Positions 34,645 to 48,740 are shown, numbered from the stretch's first letter. The stretch is DNA of 64,000 nucleotides from Tenodera sinensis (GCA_030765045.1 CM060967.1:147079751-147143750); one strand, 5' to 3'. Numbers and translations: made by a program. Notes: a model not told the origin generated them from the letters alone.

Positions 34645-36540
34645 ATAATCCATTGGAACTGGAAGAATCCACTTAATATTATTGGTTGGTGATAGGAACA
34701 TTGCACTGGGTCCTTAAACGGAATAACGGAACAGTTGCGCAGAGGAGGACAAGTCGGCTTCCTGAGACAAGAGCGTTGGCAGCTGATAACCTCTGGTCTC
34801 ATCGGTTCAATGCAGCCTTATATCATCCGATTTGCAAGACAAAAATTGACAAACAATACACAAACAATTGAATAAAGTACAATATAAAAAATAATGCAAA
34901 ACAGAGGTAGTAAACCGAAGACCAACTTGTTCGACCAAGTTACAAAAAAAAATTAAAAACAAAAGGACCACCACCTTTTCTTACCTTGTCATTCTACCTC
35001 TCAGGATTTGCCTAACCACAAAATAAAACAAAACAAAACAATTAGAAAAAACGCTGATAATGCTGCCTAAGCTAAGGAGCAGCGAGGAGAGGGATGTTGT
35101 GTCGTAGAAGTTCAGGCGCTGTCTCGCGAGATCAAAATTTGCGATACCTGCCCTAAACTATCGATATAACGTTAAGATTAAGTTGAAAAAAATAAAATAA
35201 GAACATTACGAAATCTGATTAAAACTAAGGAAATTTGAACCAACGATAGCGAATGCTTAAAAAAGGACGCTTATTCTAAAAATATTTAAATAAGATGTAT
35301 TTTAACGAGTTATACATTTTTCTACAATAACTTTTATCTAACTGTTAGAACTTCCAGTTACAGTTTAAAGCAAACATGAACTTGGTTATATGTTGCTAAT
35401 TCAAGAAATGTGTTTTGTCACCTCATTAACTCAAAATCATATTTTAATCAAAGCTGTTAGAGCTATATTTGAAAAAAGAAAGCTTAAATACTTCAATATA
35501 GATCTTCCATATTTAGAGTGAGAAACACTTGAAAATCATCTTCCATTCTCAAATAAAACTTCGTATTTACTTTTTGTTCTTCTGCTATCCATAGGTATTG
35601 ACAGTCACACTCACGAGAATTCTTTCACATTTTTAATGCAAAATAAGTATCAAAAGAGTCAAAAAAATAATCAACTTTATGGATTTTGTTTGAATTTTCC
35701 TCAAAACTTAAGTTATGTCACTAACATTTAGCATTAAAATGCCATGATTGCCTGAAGTGCTCTAATCTGTATTTGCTGGACAAAAGAAATTACTATTTTT
35801 ATTGTTTTACCACTCTCCTAATTTTCTCCTTGCAGTATCCTTTCACTCTCCTTTCACTTCGGTTTGATCTGGAAAAAAGAGGAGTATTTTTCTTCATCAA
35901 AACTGGCACGACCGTTTACACAAACTGGGAAAGCAATAAATAGTATCATGACATTCTTTCAAGATTAGTTAATGATCCAATACTATTATAGTTTCTTCCT
36001 TCATCCTTTTCATTTCTTCTCTCACCTACAACTTAATGCGAATCAAAATCGTAATGTAATTTTAATTGTAATCAAACGATTTTAAAATCGTCTATAAATG
36101 GGCTTAAGGTATCAATTATTTGGGGAATGAAACCCGGATAGTCATATGGCATTCAAACAACTTCTAGTGAATATTTAGCAATATTTATAGGCTGAATGTA
36201 AAGAATTAGGTATTTCGCGAATCATTTAAAGAATGAACATGACAATATATAACACTAAACATAAACTGAAAAACCTATTACATATCACATCGTACCAGTG
36301 ACTTTATGTTCCTTTTTTAACTTATCTTGTCAGTTTTTCCTTATATGGAAAACTGTAGGGAATCACATGTTAAAAAGTGTTTCAGGTTACCATTCAGAAG
36401 GGAAAATGCTATGAGTACCTATCAAAATCAGCATGCAGATATTCTATGAAAAAATGTTCAGATGCAGCAAATTATATAACCTTTTTTTTTGAAAAAAAAA
36501 TTAAAAATCGAGATCTATATGCTGAATCCATAATATATGT
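34645..36540. other. Intronic DNA, nothing recognised
   Basis: AT-rich; no open frame or repeat recognised. Confidence 0.4.
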
Positions 36541-36558
36541 CACTACATAGTTCTGTCA

Positions 36559-36724
36559 GGTCAGGCCGCATAACTGGCCAACAGGGCTCGGAGCACTGAC
36601 CATGCCCCACCCTCCAGTACTGCACCCCACCAATGACGCTGTAGTGCGCAGAGGTGGGGGACGCAGCGGCTGGGTGGCAAGCCAAGGCCCTTCCAGGGCT
36701 GTAGCGCTAGGGGTTTAGTTTTTT
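36559..36724 (+). mobile_element. 5'-truncated SINE (family 1) with perfect 15-bp TSD
   Basis: Only the 3' 166 bp of family 1 are present (from 'ggtcaggccgcataactggc' to GGGGTTTAGTTTTTTT). It is flanked by identical TACATAGTTCTGTCA at 36544-36558 and 36725-36739. The perfect TSD indicates a relatively recent insertion; 5' truncation is typical of LINE-driven reverse transcription. Confidence 0.93.
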
Positions 36725-36744
36725 TACATAGTTCTGTCATTTAA

Positions 36745-38145
36745 TCACAGTTCAAATTTGATCATGAGTGTTCATTTTCTCAAGATTTCATATCCCTATC
36801 CAAGATATCTACTCGAATTATTTGCACTTCTTTATTTTCAAAATAAATGATTGTAATAATTAAGCTTTTCTCTAAAACTGGCGTTATGAAAACCAGCTAT
36901 AGTAATTAGTCAGCATACAATATTCGTTTATTTTCAAAATTTTCATTGGTTTTTTTCGCTATATACCCAACTAGATTTTACGTGATGTATTCGGTAGAAT
37001 TCCCAACAATTACACGTTTTATTTCTGCACCTAGGGAACCTAAACTGTTGGTGAATCTGATTGGAAAGTTTTGTAAATTGAAAATCCCAGAAGCTCAGAA
37101 CCTGCCACTGTTTCACAATTGAGCAAAAATAAACTCTGTGATACGAAAACGTAAGATAATACGTGCATTGTTATTTTTAAAATGAGGTTTCATTCAATTA
37201 TGGTTTGCTAAAACTAAAATTGTGGAATTTCATTGCGCAAATTTTACTTTGAATAACTTGAAACATATTTCACATAGGAGAACTCTCCGGAATTAGCATA
37301 TGTTAAGAATTCAAAACAATGGCTAAATCTTCTAGCCTCTAACCATGGAAATATTTTGCAAGACTAAACTCTTTATTTTTGTTCTTTCTTTCTTTCGCGT
37401 AGGGTTACGGCAATCAATAATTACACTGAATAGCAAAAACTTGCGCTCAAAATAATGATGGTCACATACATGAAAACAAAAGTCCATAAAATTGTTTAAT
37501 TTCATCAGCCCCAAGCTCATTTGGCCATTTTTGTGAATTATTCCTTAAATCCTCGTGTTGCCAAAGATTGGTTGGTATGTTCTATTTTACAGCTTTATTT
37601 TCCACTTCCCTTGGCACTCTTCACTCAACAAAAATAAAAGGAACGGAAAATAAAGAGAACCACACCACAAAACAGTGTTTAGAACTAGGAGAAAAAGATT
37701 CACTGGGTCGAAGAGACTTGCAGTGTTCGAACTCGTGACCTAGCGGTACAAGATTCTTGGCGGGGATGAGCGAAAGGAGAAGAAAGCAGTAATCAGTGAA
37801 AGTTGCATTAACCCGAAGGAGGCTGAGCTAAGGAACTAAAATTCACTGAAATACCGCGAAATTGCATGAAGACCGTTTCGTCATAGAATACTTCTCACTT
37901 TCCTAATTGATCGGCGATAGTTACTTTGCATTCTCTTAAGCGCCATTCGTATAGAAACATTTACACTGACGTAAGAACATAAACTATAACATAAACACAG
38001 TATTCCTCACGTCATTCGCAAAGCTAGCTGGACGTTAGCGTTGAAGTGTGAAAGAAAATAATGAAGGGCCCAATGATTAGCGCGATGTTAATGTTTGAGT
38101 TGCTAAAAACTATGTAAAGGTGTTTGTGTTATATATTATACTTTA
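36745..38145. other. Intronic DNA, nothing recognised
   Basis: A weak B-box-like GTTCGAACTCGTGACC lies on the plus strand near 37726 (complement CACGAGTTCGAACAC) with no clear partner box. Confidence 0.4.
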
Positions 38146-38146
38146 C

Positions 38147-38290
38147 TTTCTCTACTACGCACATACAGTAATTAGACGAAGAATTGCATTTTGCACAAAA
38201 ATTCGATAGCAGGATTTCACCAGAAATACATGATTTGGGACTTTTTGAATCAAGAAAAAGTATTTTTAGAACAAAAGCCCGAGTATCTGT
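38147..38290 (-). mobile_element. Family H terminal fragment (reverse)
   Basis: Begins ACTTTCTCTACTACG, then 'aaaattcgatagcaggattt' and 'aaaaagtatttttagaacaa', breaking off just before the microsatellite would start. Confidence 0.75.
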
Positions 38291-38533
38291 GAAGGAGCCA
38301 TCTCCCACTATATTACTAAAAATTCCTTGCGACAAGTGAGAAATAATCCGGTTATTGCAGATCCAAAACCTTATCGTCATCTTCTGATTGAAATATGTAT
38401 GCATATTTTAAAATAATATGTCAAATTGAAACAGCTACGCTTTCTCAATGTAAAAATGAAATAAATACTTTCATACAAATAAAGCGTCTAAATGTATGAT
38501 ACTTTCATTAAATAAATTAAATTTAATTAAACT

Positions 38534-38863
38534 AAACCCTGGCACGACAGCCCATGAAGGGCCAAGGCCTACCGCCCAGCCACTGCGTCCCCCATCTCTG
38601 CCCACCACAGTCGTCATTGATGAGGTGCAGTACTGGAAGGTGGGACGTGGTCAGCGCCCCGAGCCCTCCCGGCCAGTTATGCGGTTTTCTCGACCTGGGG
38701 CCGCTCATTCTCCATTAAGTAGCTTCTCAATTGGTCCCCCCGAGACCTAACGAGGCTGAGTGTACCCCGTGCCAGACCTCCCAGAGGGGATAAAATCCCC
38801 ATGCTGGTACCGGAGATCGAACCCGGATGCTCCGCGCCAGAGGCAAGCGCACGGAGACGGTCA
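38534..38863 (-). mobile_element. tRNA-derived SINE (family 1), full length, minus strand
   Basis: The minus strand starts GGTGACCGTCTCCGTGCGCT (A-box side), then ATCCGGGTTCGATCTCCGG (B box), and continues through the family body to CAGGGTTTAGTTT. It aligns along its length with 4099-4417 and, in opposite orientation, 46390-46699. Confidence 0.9.
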
Positions 38864-39002
38864 CCACTTCAAATTTATAACTGAATTTATAATTGAATTT
38901 GTTAGATCTGGAATTACCTTTTATGTGTGACCTATGCCATTTTCGGTAAAGAATGAAAAGTAAGCACAAACTAACAGGAAATAGCTATTCATAAAAATAT
39001 AT

Positions 39003-40027
39003 CTAAGAACTTTTGTTAGAGAAAATTCTGAAACACATATTGCCTTCATTGATTTCGGGAAAGCATTCGATAAGTTAAACAGAAGTAAATTGTGGCTCAT
39101 AATGGAAAAACAAGGATACCCACATCACTTAATACAAGCATTAAAAAACATATATTCTAAATCTAAAATCATAATTAGCACAGAACAAACAAGAATAGAG
39201 GAAATCTTAACAAATACATGTGTTCGACAAGGGTGTAGTACGTCACCCACTCTTTTTAAATTATATATTAACTACCTCGCGCAAAACTGGAAAAAATTAT
39301 TACGAAGGGAGTAAGGTTAATTAATTTAACAAATTGTAATATTTTAGTGTATGCTGATGATTATGTTATAATGCAAACCACAGAGGACGACTTAAAATGC
39401 TCTCTGCATTATTTAAATGAAATAAGTAAAGCGTTTAACTTTAAAATTTCTACAGAAAAGACAAAAATAATGGCTTTCCTAGGAAAATCTCCTATAAGGT
39501 CAAAATAACATTAGAAAATAAACCTCTACCACGTGTTAAATTTCAATTATGTAGGTAACGAATTGTCCTCTTGATATGTAACAGGAAGTGATATTGACAA
39601 AAAATTATTAAAATTTCAAATTATGTGTGGCACTATTCATAGAACATTAAGAAAGAAAACAAGGAACGAAGCAAGACTGAAGTTTTACAAGACAATGGCG
39701 GCACCGGTGCGCCTAAATGATAGTGAGTCCTGGGTAACAAGAAGATCTTGAGTAGAATACAAAGTGTAGAAATGAATTGTGAAACAGGACCAAAGGATGT
39801 ACGAAATTGGTCCAATTAGGAAATGAGAAGAGAATTTGGAATATACTCAATAAATGATAGAATTCAACAACATGGGAGCATGTTCACAGAATGGAATAAA
39901 CAAGATTGCCCAAGATAGCATATCAATATAAACCTAGAGGACTAAGGACCTAGGAAAAGTTGGAAGGAATCGTTGTGAATTCGGAACAGGGATTCACCTA
40001 ATCCTTGAAGTGAAGAAGAAGAAGAAT
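39003..40027 (+). pseudogene. RTE-like LINE reverse transcriptase remnant with intact YADD
   Basis: An open stretch from about 39006 reads AFIDFGKAFDKLNRSKLW (RT motif A: F-D--KAFD), then IYSKSKIIISTEQTRIEEI and VRQGCSTSPTLFKLYIN (motif B: RQGC--SP-LF). It stops at 39312-39314. The next frame resumes with NILVYADDYVIMQTTEDDL (motif C, YADD catalytic pair intact) and FKISTEKTKIMAF. Downstream pieces such as KFQIMCGTIHRTLRKKTRNE and ARLKFYKTMAAPV follow to a (GAA)n-like tail near 40020. The 5' end (endonuclease) is missing and the frame is broken several times. In life it copied LINE RNA into DNA at the target; this copy is dead. Confidence 0.85.
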
Positions 40028-40029
40028 GA

Positions 40030-42590
40030 AGCTATTTCTGCCAAAATGTATCTAAATTATTAACATGAAGTAGATAGAAAAGTTATACATAAAAGGAGCT
40101 GAGTAATCTTTATAAAAATAAAGGTGATAGACAGAGAAAGTAATATGAATGTAACACTCATATTTTTAAGGTTGTTTCCAGGTTTTCTACATCCGGGTAG
40201 CATTTTTAGAGAAATAAGACATTCGAAGCAAATTGTTGCATGGAAAAACATGTGATGCTTTCATTCGTATAAGGCCATTAACTGCAGGTTACACGGAAAT
40301 GAAGATATATTGACTATTTCACGCTACATATGAGTAAATCATTAACGAAAGAAGGAGCGTGATCAGCATGTGCAGCGGGCGGTTTCTTAATTTGCTTCTT
40401 TCAGATCTCGCTTGTCACTTGCACAGAGAAATTCCAGACAGATGTGGCGTCCGACAAAGCTTTCTCTACTCGAGATAAGTGTATCCAAAGTACGGACATT
40501 TCTTTTCTTTCGCCCTCAGGTTCCAAACCCGAGTTTCACTCCATTTTTTGTTTACAAAAGCAAATCTGCACTTTTTTCTGGCTATGCCACGCTTTGGTGA
40601 CTCTTGCGGATTAGCGCTGACCGGTGTAAGTACTACATTCTCCTTAAGGCTAAATCTTAGGCCATAACGTTCAAGCGGCATCAGAATTACTCCGTAAGGA
40701 TTGGTTTGATGATAAGGTTTGATGATAGTAGGTTTTAACTTATTTTAATGAACCATTTTCAGGACACTAATATGTTTCACACTTACTATAGCTAAATATA
40801 TGAATTTCATGTAACTTGAAAAGTAAATCACTGCTTTCAACTCTTCAGCTAGCAAATAGTAAGTATTTAGACTGTGCTACTATAGTTGCTTCCTTTGCGT
40901 ACATCAAGGCAATTTGTTATTCCATGCTTGAAAGGGCAACCCAATACTCAAAGAGGCTTTGAATATCAGTAGTAATGTTTACAGAAAAGAAGTACCAAAA
41001 TTAGAAGCACTGGTGTTTGAAGCTGCAGAGAAATACTAAACGCAATCCTGGCTTTAAAGATATGAGGCTGATTTTTTCAGCACTACAGGGAGAAAAATGT
41101 GCAACAAAAGTAGTCCTAAAACCTGCAGTATTAGCACTATGCCCTGTGCTATGTTCTGTGAAGAGAACCTTTTCTTCAACACAAAAATATGCAAAGGGAT
41201 AATCGTTTTCTTACCATAAAATTTTGGTGTTGAATGTAGTTGTCTACTGCAACACAAGAAAAAATGTTTTCCTGCGAATACTTTTGTGACATATATACCT
41301 TTAAAAATCTTAGTAAAATAATAAAAACAGAAAGCGAACCTAGGATATTTTTCATTCCAAGCAATTATTTGAATATGCTTTTATTATTTATTTTATTGTT
41401 TATTTTTATTCATTGTACTATTAGTTATCTACTGCGATGTTAGAAAATGAAAACAAATAACTCAGTAAAATACATTTTATAATGGTTATTGATAAGGTGT
41501 ACTTTTGCGAAATAAGGTTGTAAATAAACGTACACTAAAATAAAAAATTGCTTAGCGTTCGTTGAAAAAAAATATTTTCAGCGTAAAAACCAAATCATAG
41601 GCATATAGCCCAAAGTAAGAAAAACAAAAAAAAAATGGTGTTAGTAATAATATTTCACAAATAAAAGCTAAAGAAGCCTATTTTAAGGGTATATGCACAA
41701 ATCTGACGTATCATTACATAAAAACCTACTATTTGTGTAAATATTTTCCTCGGAAAAAATGAAGTATTCATTCAATATTTTAATATATCTATACGTGCAT
41801 TATATTTCCCTTCACAGAACTCATTACAACAGGAAGCCAACGTATAATCTGAACTTCTCCCCTCTCATGCAAGGAAAGCTCGACTAAAGTATAATCTTTG
41901 CAAATTTTGAAAATCAATGGGAATAACTCACGTTTTCTCAATACAAGCCAAGTCTTCGCTGTCAATTCTAAGGTGGTACAACCTACGTCGCAAAGCAGTT
42001 AAAGTTCAGACTTTAAAATGTTTGAAATAAAGGTCAGTAGCATTGATCTTTTATTAGCTTTCAGTCCGCGGTTACATCTATTTAAACGTTTCAAGTGTAT
42101 AATTGCAGGCTGTATCACATGTTTTAATAACATTCAAGAAACGTCTTCAACACGTTTACAAATGACAGCAGCAACAAAAACATAGCAGAACATAAAGATG
42201 TAAAATTAGCTGAATGAAAAATTGAATGTTATACTATTTTATTTGAGTATAGCCATATGTTGGGAATTTCGTGGAAAATAACGAGAGGATTTCCTGTTGT
42301 CTATCACTGTTTATGTATACTTTAAAACAACAACAATAAGAACAACAAATGAAGTCTCTAAAAGTTGTCACATCAGTCCTCCACACCATATTCTAATATG
42401 TAAGTCATAAGAAAATTGACAAGAAGTCATATACCGATTAAATAATTATTTATGTAAAACACTCTTAGAGCAACTTTAGAACAAAAATAAGTTTAGAAGA
42501 AAAGATGAACAAACAAATAAATTATTTCAGCTACCTATAATGCAATGTTCCAAATATTAAAAATGAACATGAAACAGTGTTCTGCAAATA
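40030..42590. other. Intronic DNA, mostly unrecognised
   Basis: Includes a GC-richer block at 40420-40690 open on both strands (62 codons plus, 71 codons minus) but with no motif I can name. The rest is AT-rich. Confidence 0.4.
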
Positions 42591-42599
42591 CGTTATGTG

Positions 42600-43050
42600 T
42601 GGGATACAATAAGTGTGAACCTCAAAACTACTAAAAAAGAAACCAAACTAAAATGTTATAAAGTTGTGGCAGTATCATGCTGTTGTATGGTTCAGAATGT
42701 CGTCATTCGGTAAAAACTGAAGAAAGGAAAATAGAGGCTCTAGAAATGAGATATCTAACGAGTGTCACAGGCTTACATTGTTAGACAAAAAGAGAAACGA
42801 CAAGGTCAGAAAAGAACTCGTCATTTTTAAGTTAATTGAAAAGATTAAGTTCTTTCCGATGTAGAACTGGAAAAAACATATGAGTAGGATGGAAGATTAC
42901 TGCATTCCAAAATTGTCACTAAATTAGCAATCAATAGGCAAGAGAAGGACACGGCACACAGTAAACATTTAATTAATGAACCGGAACAAGCCTTTCGAGA
43001 CTTAATCCCTGAAAATTATGACGAACATGGCGATGAAATTAATTGAAAAA
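42600..43050 (+). pseudogene. RTE-like LINE 3' fragment
   Basis: In broken frames: a 'RNLKTTKKETKLKCYKVVAV' type segment, 'ALEMRYLTSVTG' and 'KRNDKVRKELVIF'. These follow the post-RT order of the fragment at 39003-40027. No catalytic motif is left. Confidence 0.55.
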
Positions 43051-43059
43051 AACTAAGGT

Positions 43060-43795
43060 AAACAGTGACCTCTTCCGGTTTCAGTAGCTCATATTTCCTA
43101 ATTGTTTATTTTTCGAAATATGGTCATTTGCTAAACACGTTGGCCATATAACTGTTCTGTCTTCGATACCTAACAGCATTCTTCCCAGCAGTTTACCACG
43201 TGTCTCGTTGAGCATTCTGGCACAAACCGGTTCAAACTGCTATTATAATACTTCTTTATTTAAATTTCTACATGCTTGTCTTCACTTATCACTTGTGTTA
43301 TTCTTTTCAATCCTGTATTATGATCAAGTACTTGGATTGGTATTAGGTCAATAAAATGATCCTTCCAGTCCATTAAACTAGGGTTAATATGTCTCTTAAT
43401 TCTCAATCTTACCTGCAACTCAGAAGCTCCTAAACTGTTATGACATATTTAGAAGAAGCAGTGCTTTTACACAGTCTTGGAGATAATCTTCAATTAATCC
43501 GCATCACCTTGTATCGTCCAAACCAAAGCGAAATGGAGACTTTAATGCTTGTATAAGAACCAAACAACGTACTTGTGATCACGTAAGCTTCTAAAGAATA
43601 TATAGGTTCTTTTCCTGTGCATCTTATAGGAGAGGATGATGATTATCGTGATATAATAGTCATTATTTCTTTAATTAAAGACACTATCCTTGCTATCAAT
43701 GAGTACTGAAGCAAGTTAGTAAGACCTAAGTTAATAGTAACTCCCTAATATTGATATAATTTGTGATGCTCTACATCATCATCACAAATTAGGTA
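43060..43795. other. Intronic DNA, nothing recognised
   Basis: AT-rich spacer before the long ATT array. Confidence 0.4.
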
Positions 43796-43865
43796 TTACT
43801 ATTGTTGTTGTTATTATTATCATCATTATCATCATTATCATTATTATTAGATATTATTATAGTTG

Positions 43866-44498
<633 letters not shown>

Positions 44499-44499
44499 G

Positions 44500-45450
44500 T
44501 TGAAAGAATTCTTGTATTCATTTTCTTATAATCTAGTAAAAGACGTTCAATGCATCAAAGATTTTTGCAGTTATGATACATTTTGATAATTTGTATGGTT
44601 ATCTATGTCTTTCTGAATGAGCTTCAAATTTATTCTGACCATTTCACTTTTCTTTCACTTATACAACCTGTTCAATGCTGGATAATTTCAAATGTCAATA
44701 TGCAAGTGTTTTTTCATACTAGTCATTGTGGGAAATTCTACAATACTCAGTCATCAAACTCCAAATAATTAAATTAAAAATAAAAATTTTAAATAACATT
44801 AAATAATTTAAATAACATTTTGTGGGTTATACCACACTTAAATTCGTGAAATACTCATAATAAGTGCAACTCGTGATGGTCACTTTCTCTATATAAATTG
44901 ACAATCATTCATGGCGTTACTTATGATAATAAATGAAGATTCGGATCAGTCTAATAATTCCTTAAACTCTAAAGCTGAACTGCAACACAAACGTCCCTAT
45001 TGTGTAATTATCTTCAAATAGTGCCATTCTTTTATAACGTGTTTCACATTATTCAAACTTAATCTGCTTGTACCTCTAATGTACCAAACTATCTCACATT
45101 TCATATACAGCATATGTTATTGATTTTTTTTATTCACCACACCCAAGAATCCGAATTCATCAATATCAGTACACAAGGTCATTTTTAAATATATCTTGAG
45201 TGTTGCGTGCGGTCATTAATTTACAACTAGAGGGCAAAAAATAACTGCGTTCAGCAAGGTTATGGTTTCATAACTTCACGACCTGGTAGGACGTACTCCT
45301 TAATAGCTCTTAAGTTACCACAGATTAGTTCTTTTCACTCCGAGTTGAACTATGTAGCAACAGTTGTTTCCTTTGCTATATTTGAATAGCTTCAGGCAGT
45401 GGTCAGCTAACCTAGAGGACGCAATTTTGTACCGTTAACATTTTTACTTT
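44500..45450. other. Intronic DNA, nothing recognised
   Basis: AT-rich. Confidence 0.4.
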
Positions 45451-45454
45451 CTAT

Positions 45455-45850
45455 ACTATACTTTCTATATTATAGTAAGGAGAGAAGGTACTGTATCCCA
45501 CCTAGAAGTCTTGAGTGAAGATTTCATTGGAAATATGTATTGAGATCCCCTGAATTTAAAAAAGAGAAAGGAAAGAAAACTTTTTAGAAAAAGATCTATG
45601 TGTATCGTATGTGAACAACATAACTCAAAAACAAAAAACCGGTTGAATACCAAACTTGGTATTTAAGTTCAGCGTCTTCCAAAGATGTAACAAAGATTCT
45701 CAAGAAACTCCCCCATCCTATCTTTTATATAACAAAAAACATTTCTCAAAAGTGGCTCAAACAATTTTATACATTTTTAGGATAGGTACTTAAAACTGGG
45801 TTATTTTCAATATAAATTATGGTTTTTAAAATATGGTAAAAAAAAATCAT
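45455..45850 (-). mobile_element. Family H partial copy (reverse) without microsatellite
   Basis: 'actgtatcccacctagaagt', 'tttagaaaaagatctatgtg', 'gttgaataccaaacttggta' and 'tttctcaaaagtggctcaaa' keep the family order, but only one TGTG remains where the GT run belongs. Confidence 0.65.
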
Positions 45851-46389
45851 AGGCACCTTTACCTCACTACATATTCACTGAAGCTAAAATTGTTCTCTGA
45901 TGCAAAATATAAAAAATAAATCCAATTAGGTATAAAATTGGAACTACGCTATCCGTATACTGCTAAGCAGCATTAGTGTTAGTATATAGAAGAGCTTTAA
46001 ATAATTGTTGTCCTGTTTCTAATGCAAGAACCATTCAACAAACATCCCCCCCCGCCATAAAAACAGTGATAGTTCACCGCTTTTTGCCATTTTTGGAGTG
46101 CGTCCTAGATTACTAAGTCGCTAGCGGAAACCTTTGGGTATATTTGAGAAGTTAATTAAAGTATGGCGAATTTATTATTATATCATTAGGCTTACCAGAG
46201 CAAATAACTGACAATTTACTTTTCAAATTGCGTTTTCGTGCAGTGAAATTGAGGCGTTCAACGCAATAACGATGACCCAATTCCTTCCAAATAAGTAAAC
46301 AGGTAATAAGATTTCTCTAATTCCTAAATTCTTGAAGTAGCTTTAGATAATATATTGTTACTTTTTTGTAATACTTGCATGTTAAAAGC

Positions 46390-46699
46390 GGTCACCTCCT
46401 TAGCGTGGTGGTGGCGCTGTTGCCGGAGACCCGGGTTCGATTCCCGGTACCGACGTGGGGGGTTTTCTCCCACTGGGATATTTGGTCCGGGATACACTCA
46501 GCCTCATTAGGTACTTGAGAGGACAATTGAGCAGCTAGTTGTTTAAGAAGCAGCGCCCCTGGTCGCGAAGACCACATCCCACTCTCCAATACTCACCCCC
46601 ACTCACGATGCCCGTAGCGGGCAGAGGTGCGGGACGCAGCGACCGGGCGGTAGGCCTTGGCCCACTAAGGGCTGTTGTGGAGTTTAGTTTACCTTTTTA
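46390..46699 (+). mobile_element. tRNA-derived SINE (family 1), full length, with TSD
   Basis: A-box side GGTCACCTCCTTAGCGTGGT, B box ACCCGGGTTCGATTCCCGG, family body, and end GGAGTTTAGTTTACCTTTTTA. It is flanked by near-identical 12-bp repeats CATGTTAAAAGC (46378-46389) and CATGCTGAAAGC (46700-46711). Confidence 0.92.
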
Positions 46700-46849
46700 C
46701 ATGCTGAAAGCAATTCTATTCACCGGAGACATGTTTTTTTTTTTTTTTAAGAAACATAAAATGGATTACGAAAAGTGTCAATAACCTTAAAGATAACACA
46801 AAAATATGCATATAATTTAAAATTTGCGTCTGCCAAAACAAAATAAATT

Positions 46850-47040
46850 GCCTTTAGGGGGAAAAGTTATGTAAAATGTAAAATAATTATAAATGAAGAA
46901 ATAATAGAACATGCCTCCGGTTTTAATTACCTAAGTTTTAAAGCACCATGCAGTAAAAGTGAAGACCTGAATATAAAACTAAACAAATTAAGAGAAATGA
47001 ATGAAACAATAGGAAGAATATTACAGACTAAGACGGTGAA
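46850..47040 (+). pseudogene. RTE-like LINE fragment
   Basis: An open stretch reads INEEIIEHASGFNYLSFKAP then EDLNIKLNKLREMNETIGRI, matching 'I----IE-V--F-YLG------D---KI-K---M-G-I-R' between RT and the C-terminus. It is a short relic. Confidence 0.6.
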
Positions 47041-47044
47041 AGCA

Positions 47045-48595
47045 TAGTCATCGGTGACGTCGCCTCCTGTATAATATTCTTTGAAATTTGATTATTGTAA
47101 AATTTTCCTTTGAAAATTAATAAATTTGGTGTATCCGAGCATTTTTAAAAATGAGTTAATTTTAATTTTGTTTGCACGATTAATTACTAACGTATGACTC
47201 TGTATAATTATGACATTCACCTAAGCTGTACTTGTGCAGAAAAATCATGGCTGCAAAACAAATGATATCTGAGAGGCAAGCCTCAATACCATTGTTGTAA
47301 ACCGACCTAGCTTGGACATTTAATTAGCTTTTACTATGCGGAGAAATCCCCGATTATCCATCCATTAAAAATTCAGATTCCGCCCTTTGAGTAGACGAAA
47401 GTGTCTTACTGATGGTCTTGACTTTAACCCTGGTAGACTGTGGTGTGCGGTGATCTCATCTTCTTGCAGCACCTTCATTCAATTGTTGAGCCAACTTCAA
47501 AGTCAAGGTATAGCACCTGTTGTAAAAGTGCACACAAGGCCACAATATGAAAGGTAAGTTCTTTAGAAAACGTCCCGTTTGAAAAATGCTGCCATTAAAC
47601 AATTGCGATGTACCTCTAGTACACAGAAATATTACTCCATTCTTTCTTAATTTGTTCACTAATTTATAATTACTATAGCGTTATTGATTTCGGAAACACG
47701 TCATGAACAAGTACATTGTACAGATAGAAACAGGCGAAGTTTAACGTGATAACGTGAGTGAAAAGAAGGGACAGTCGAGGAAGTAACGAGGAAGAATACG
47801 AAGAGTGTTGTGAAACATCTTCAAGAACGTTTACATAATCGTTTCAAATGCAGTAGTCATGTTTAACGCGGAAGTGATACTGTGAGGTTTAATACGTAAG
47901 GTCACTGGTAAAACGAATCTTAAATTCGTATTCATAACAAAGGAGTCTATATATGCAAAAGTTGAGTTTTGTATCGCCGCTTAACATTTTCCGAATGTAG
48001 ACAAAATAGAAGAGACCAAGAACTACTCCCCTCTCTTTCTCCCGCAGTTTTTCTCTCTCCTTTCTCTTTCTCATACATTCACACACCCAAACACATATTT
48101 ACACAAACAACATGTATACAAACTCATCATAGAAATGTTTCATCCAAATGATGAGGGAAAAAATACAAGAAACAAGCATGAGGTCTTATTTGTAAACTAC
48201 TCATTATATCTGGGGGAAAAAAAACATAAAACTCCTTATTAACTCAAATAAATACAAACGTTGTACTGCATATTGTCACACGAAGTTTTATTGGTAAAAA
48301 CTAGAAAAATAGTTCACATAAAAATATGTCCAATATGGTGAAAGATGGATCATCGAAGTTTCAGCATATGCTCTATTGTTTGATATAGCTGCACACACCA
48401 TTGCTCTCATATTTAATGAACGAGTATTTTACACCACAAGTTTGTACATTGCCTCCGTGTATGCCATAGGTCAGTTCTTAAAATAGTTACACAGCCAGAA
48501 ATCGAAAGAATATGTGTCACATCTTTAGGAAATGTTTAACTTAAATATTACGTTCCGTAATTAATTATGAAACATTTCGTTTTACAGTTCTGCTG
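47045..48595. other. Intronic DNA, nothing recognised
   Basis: AT-rich with a pyrimidine-rich patch at 48026-48072. Confidence 0.4.
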
Positions 48596-48599
48596 TTTA

Positions 48600-48740
48600 T
48601 AGACACAGACGCGCGCGCGCGAGCGGAACTTTGTACAACTTATTTCTTAAGGATTGAGGAGGATGAAATTTGACATTGAATTTTTAGGTGGAATGCAATA
48701 CTTCCTCTTACGTACCATAGGTGGTATAAGAAAGTTAAAA
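48600..48740 (+). mobile_element. Family H 3'-end fragment (forward)
   Basis: Short CG/AC remnant ('cacagacgcgcgcgcgcgag'), then 'gaaatttgacattgaatttt' and 'aggtggaatgcaatacttcc'; the terminal hairpin is decayed. Confidence 0.5.
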
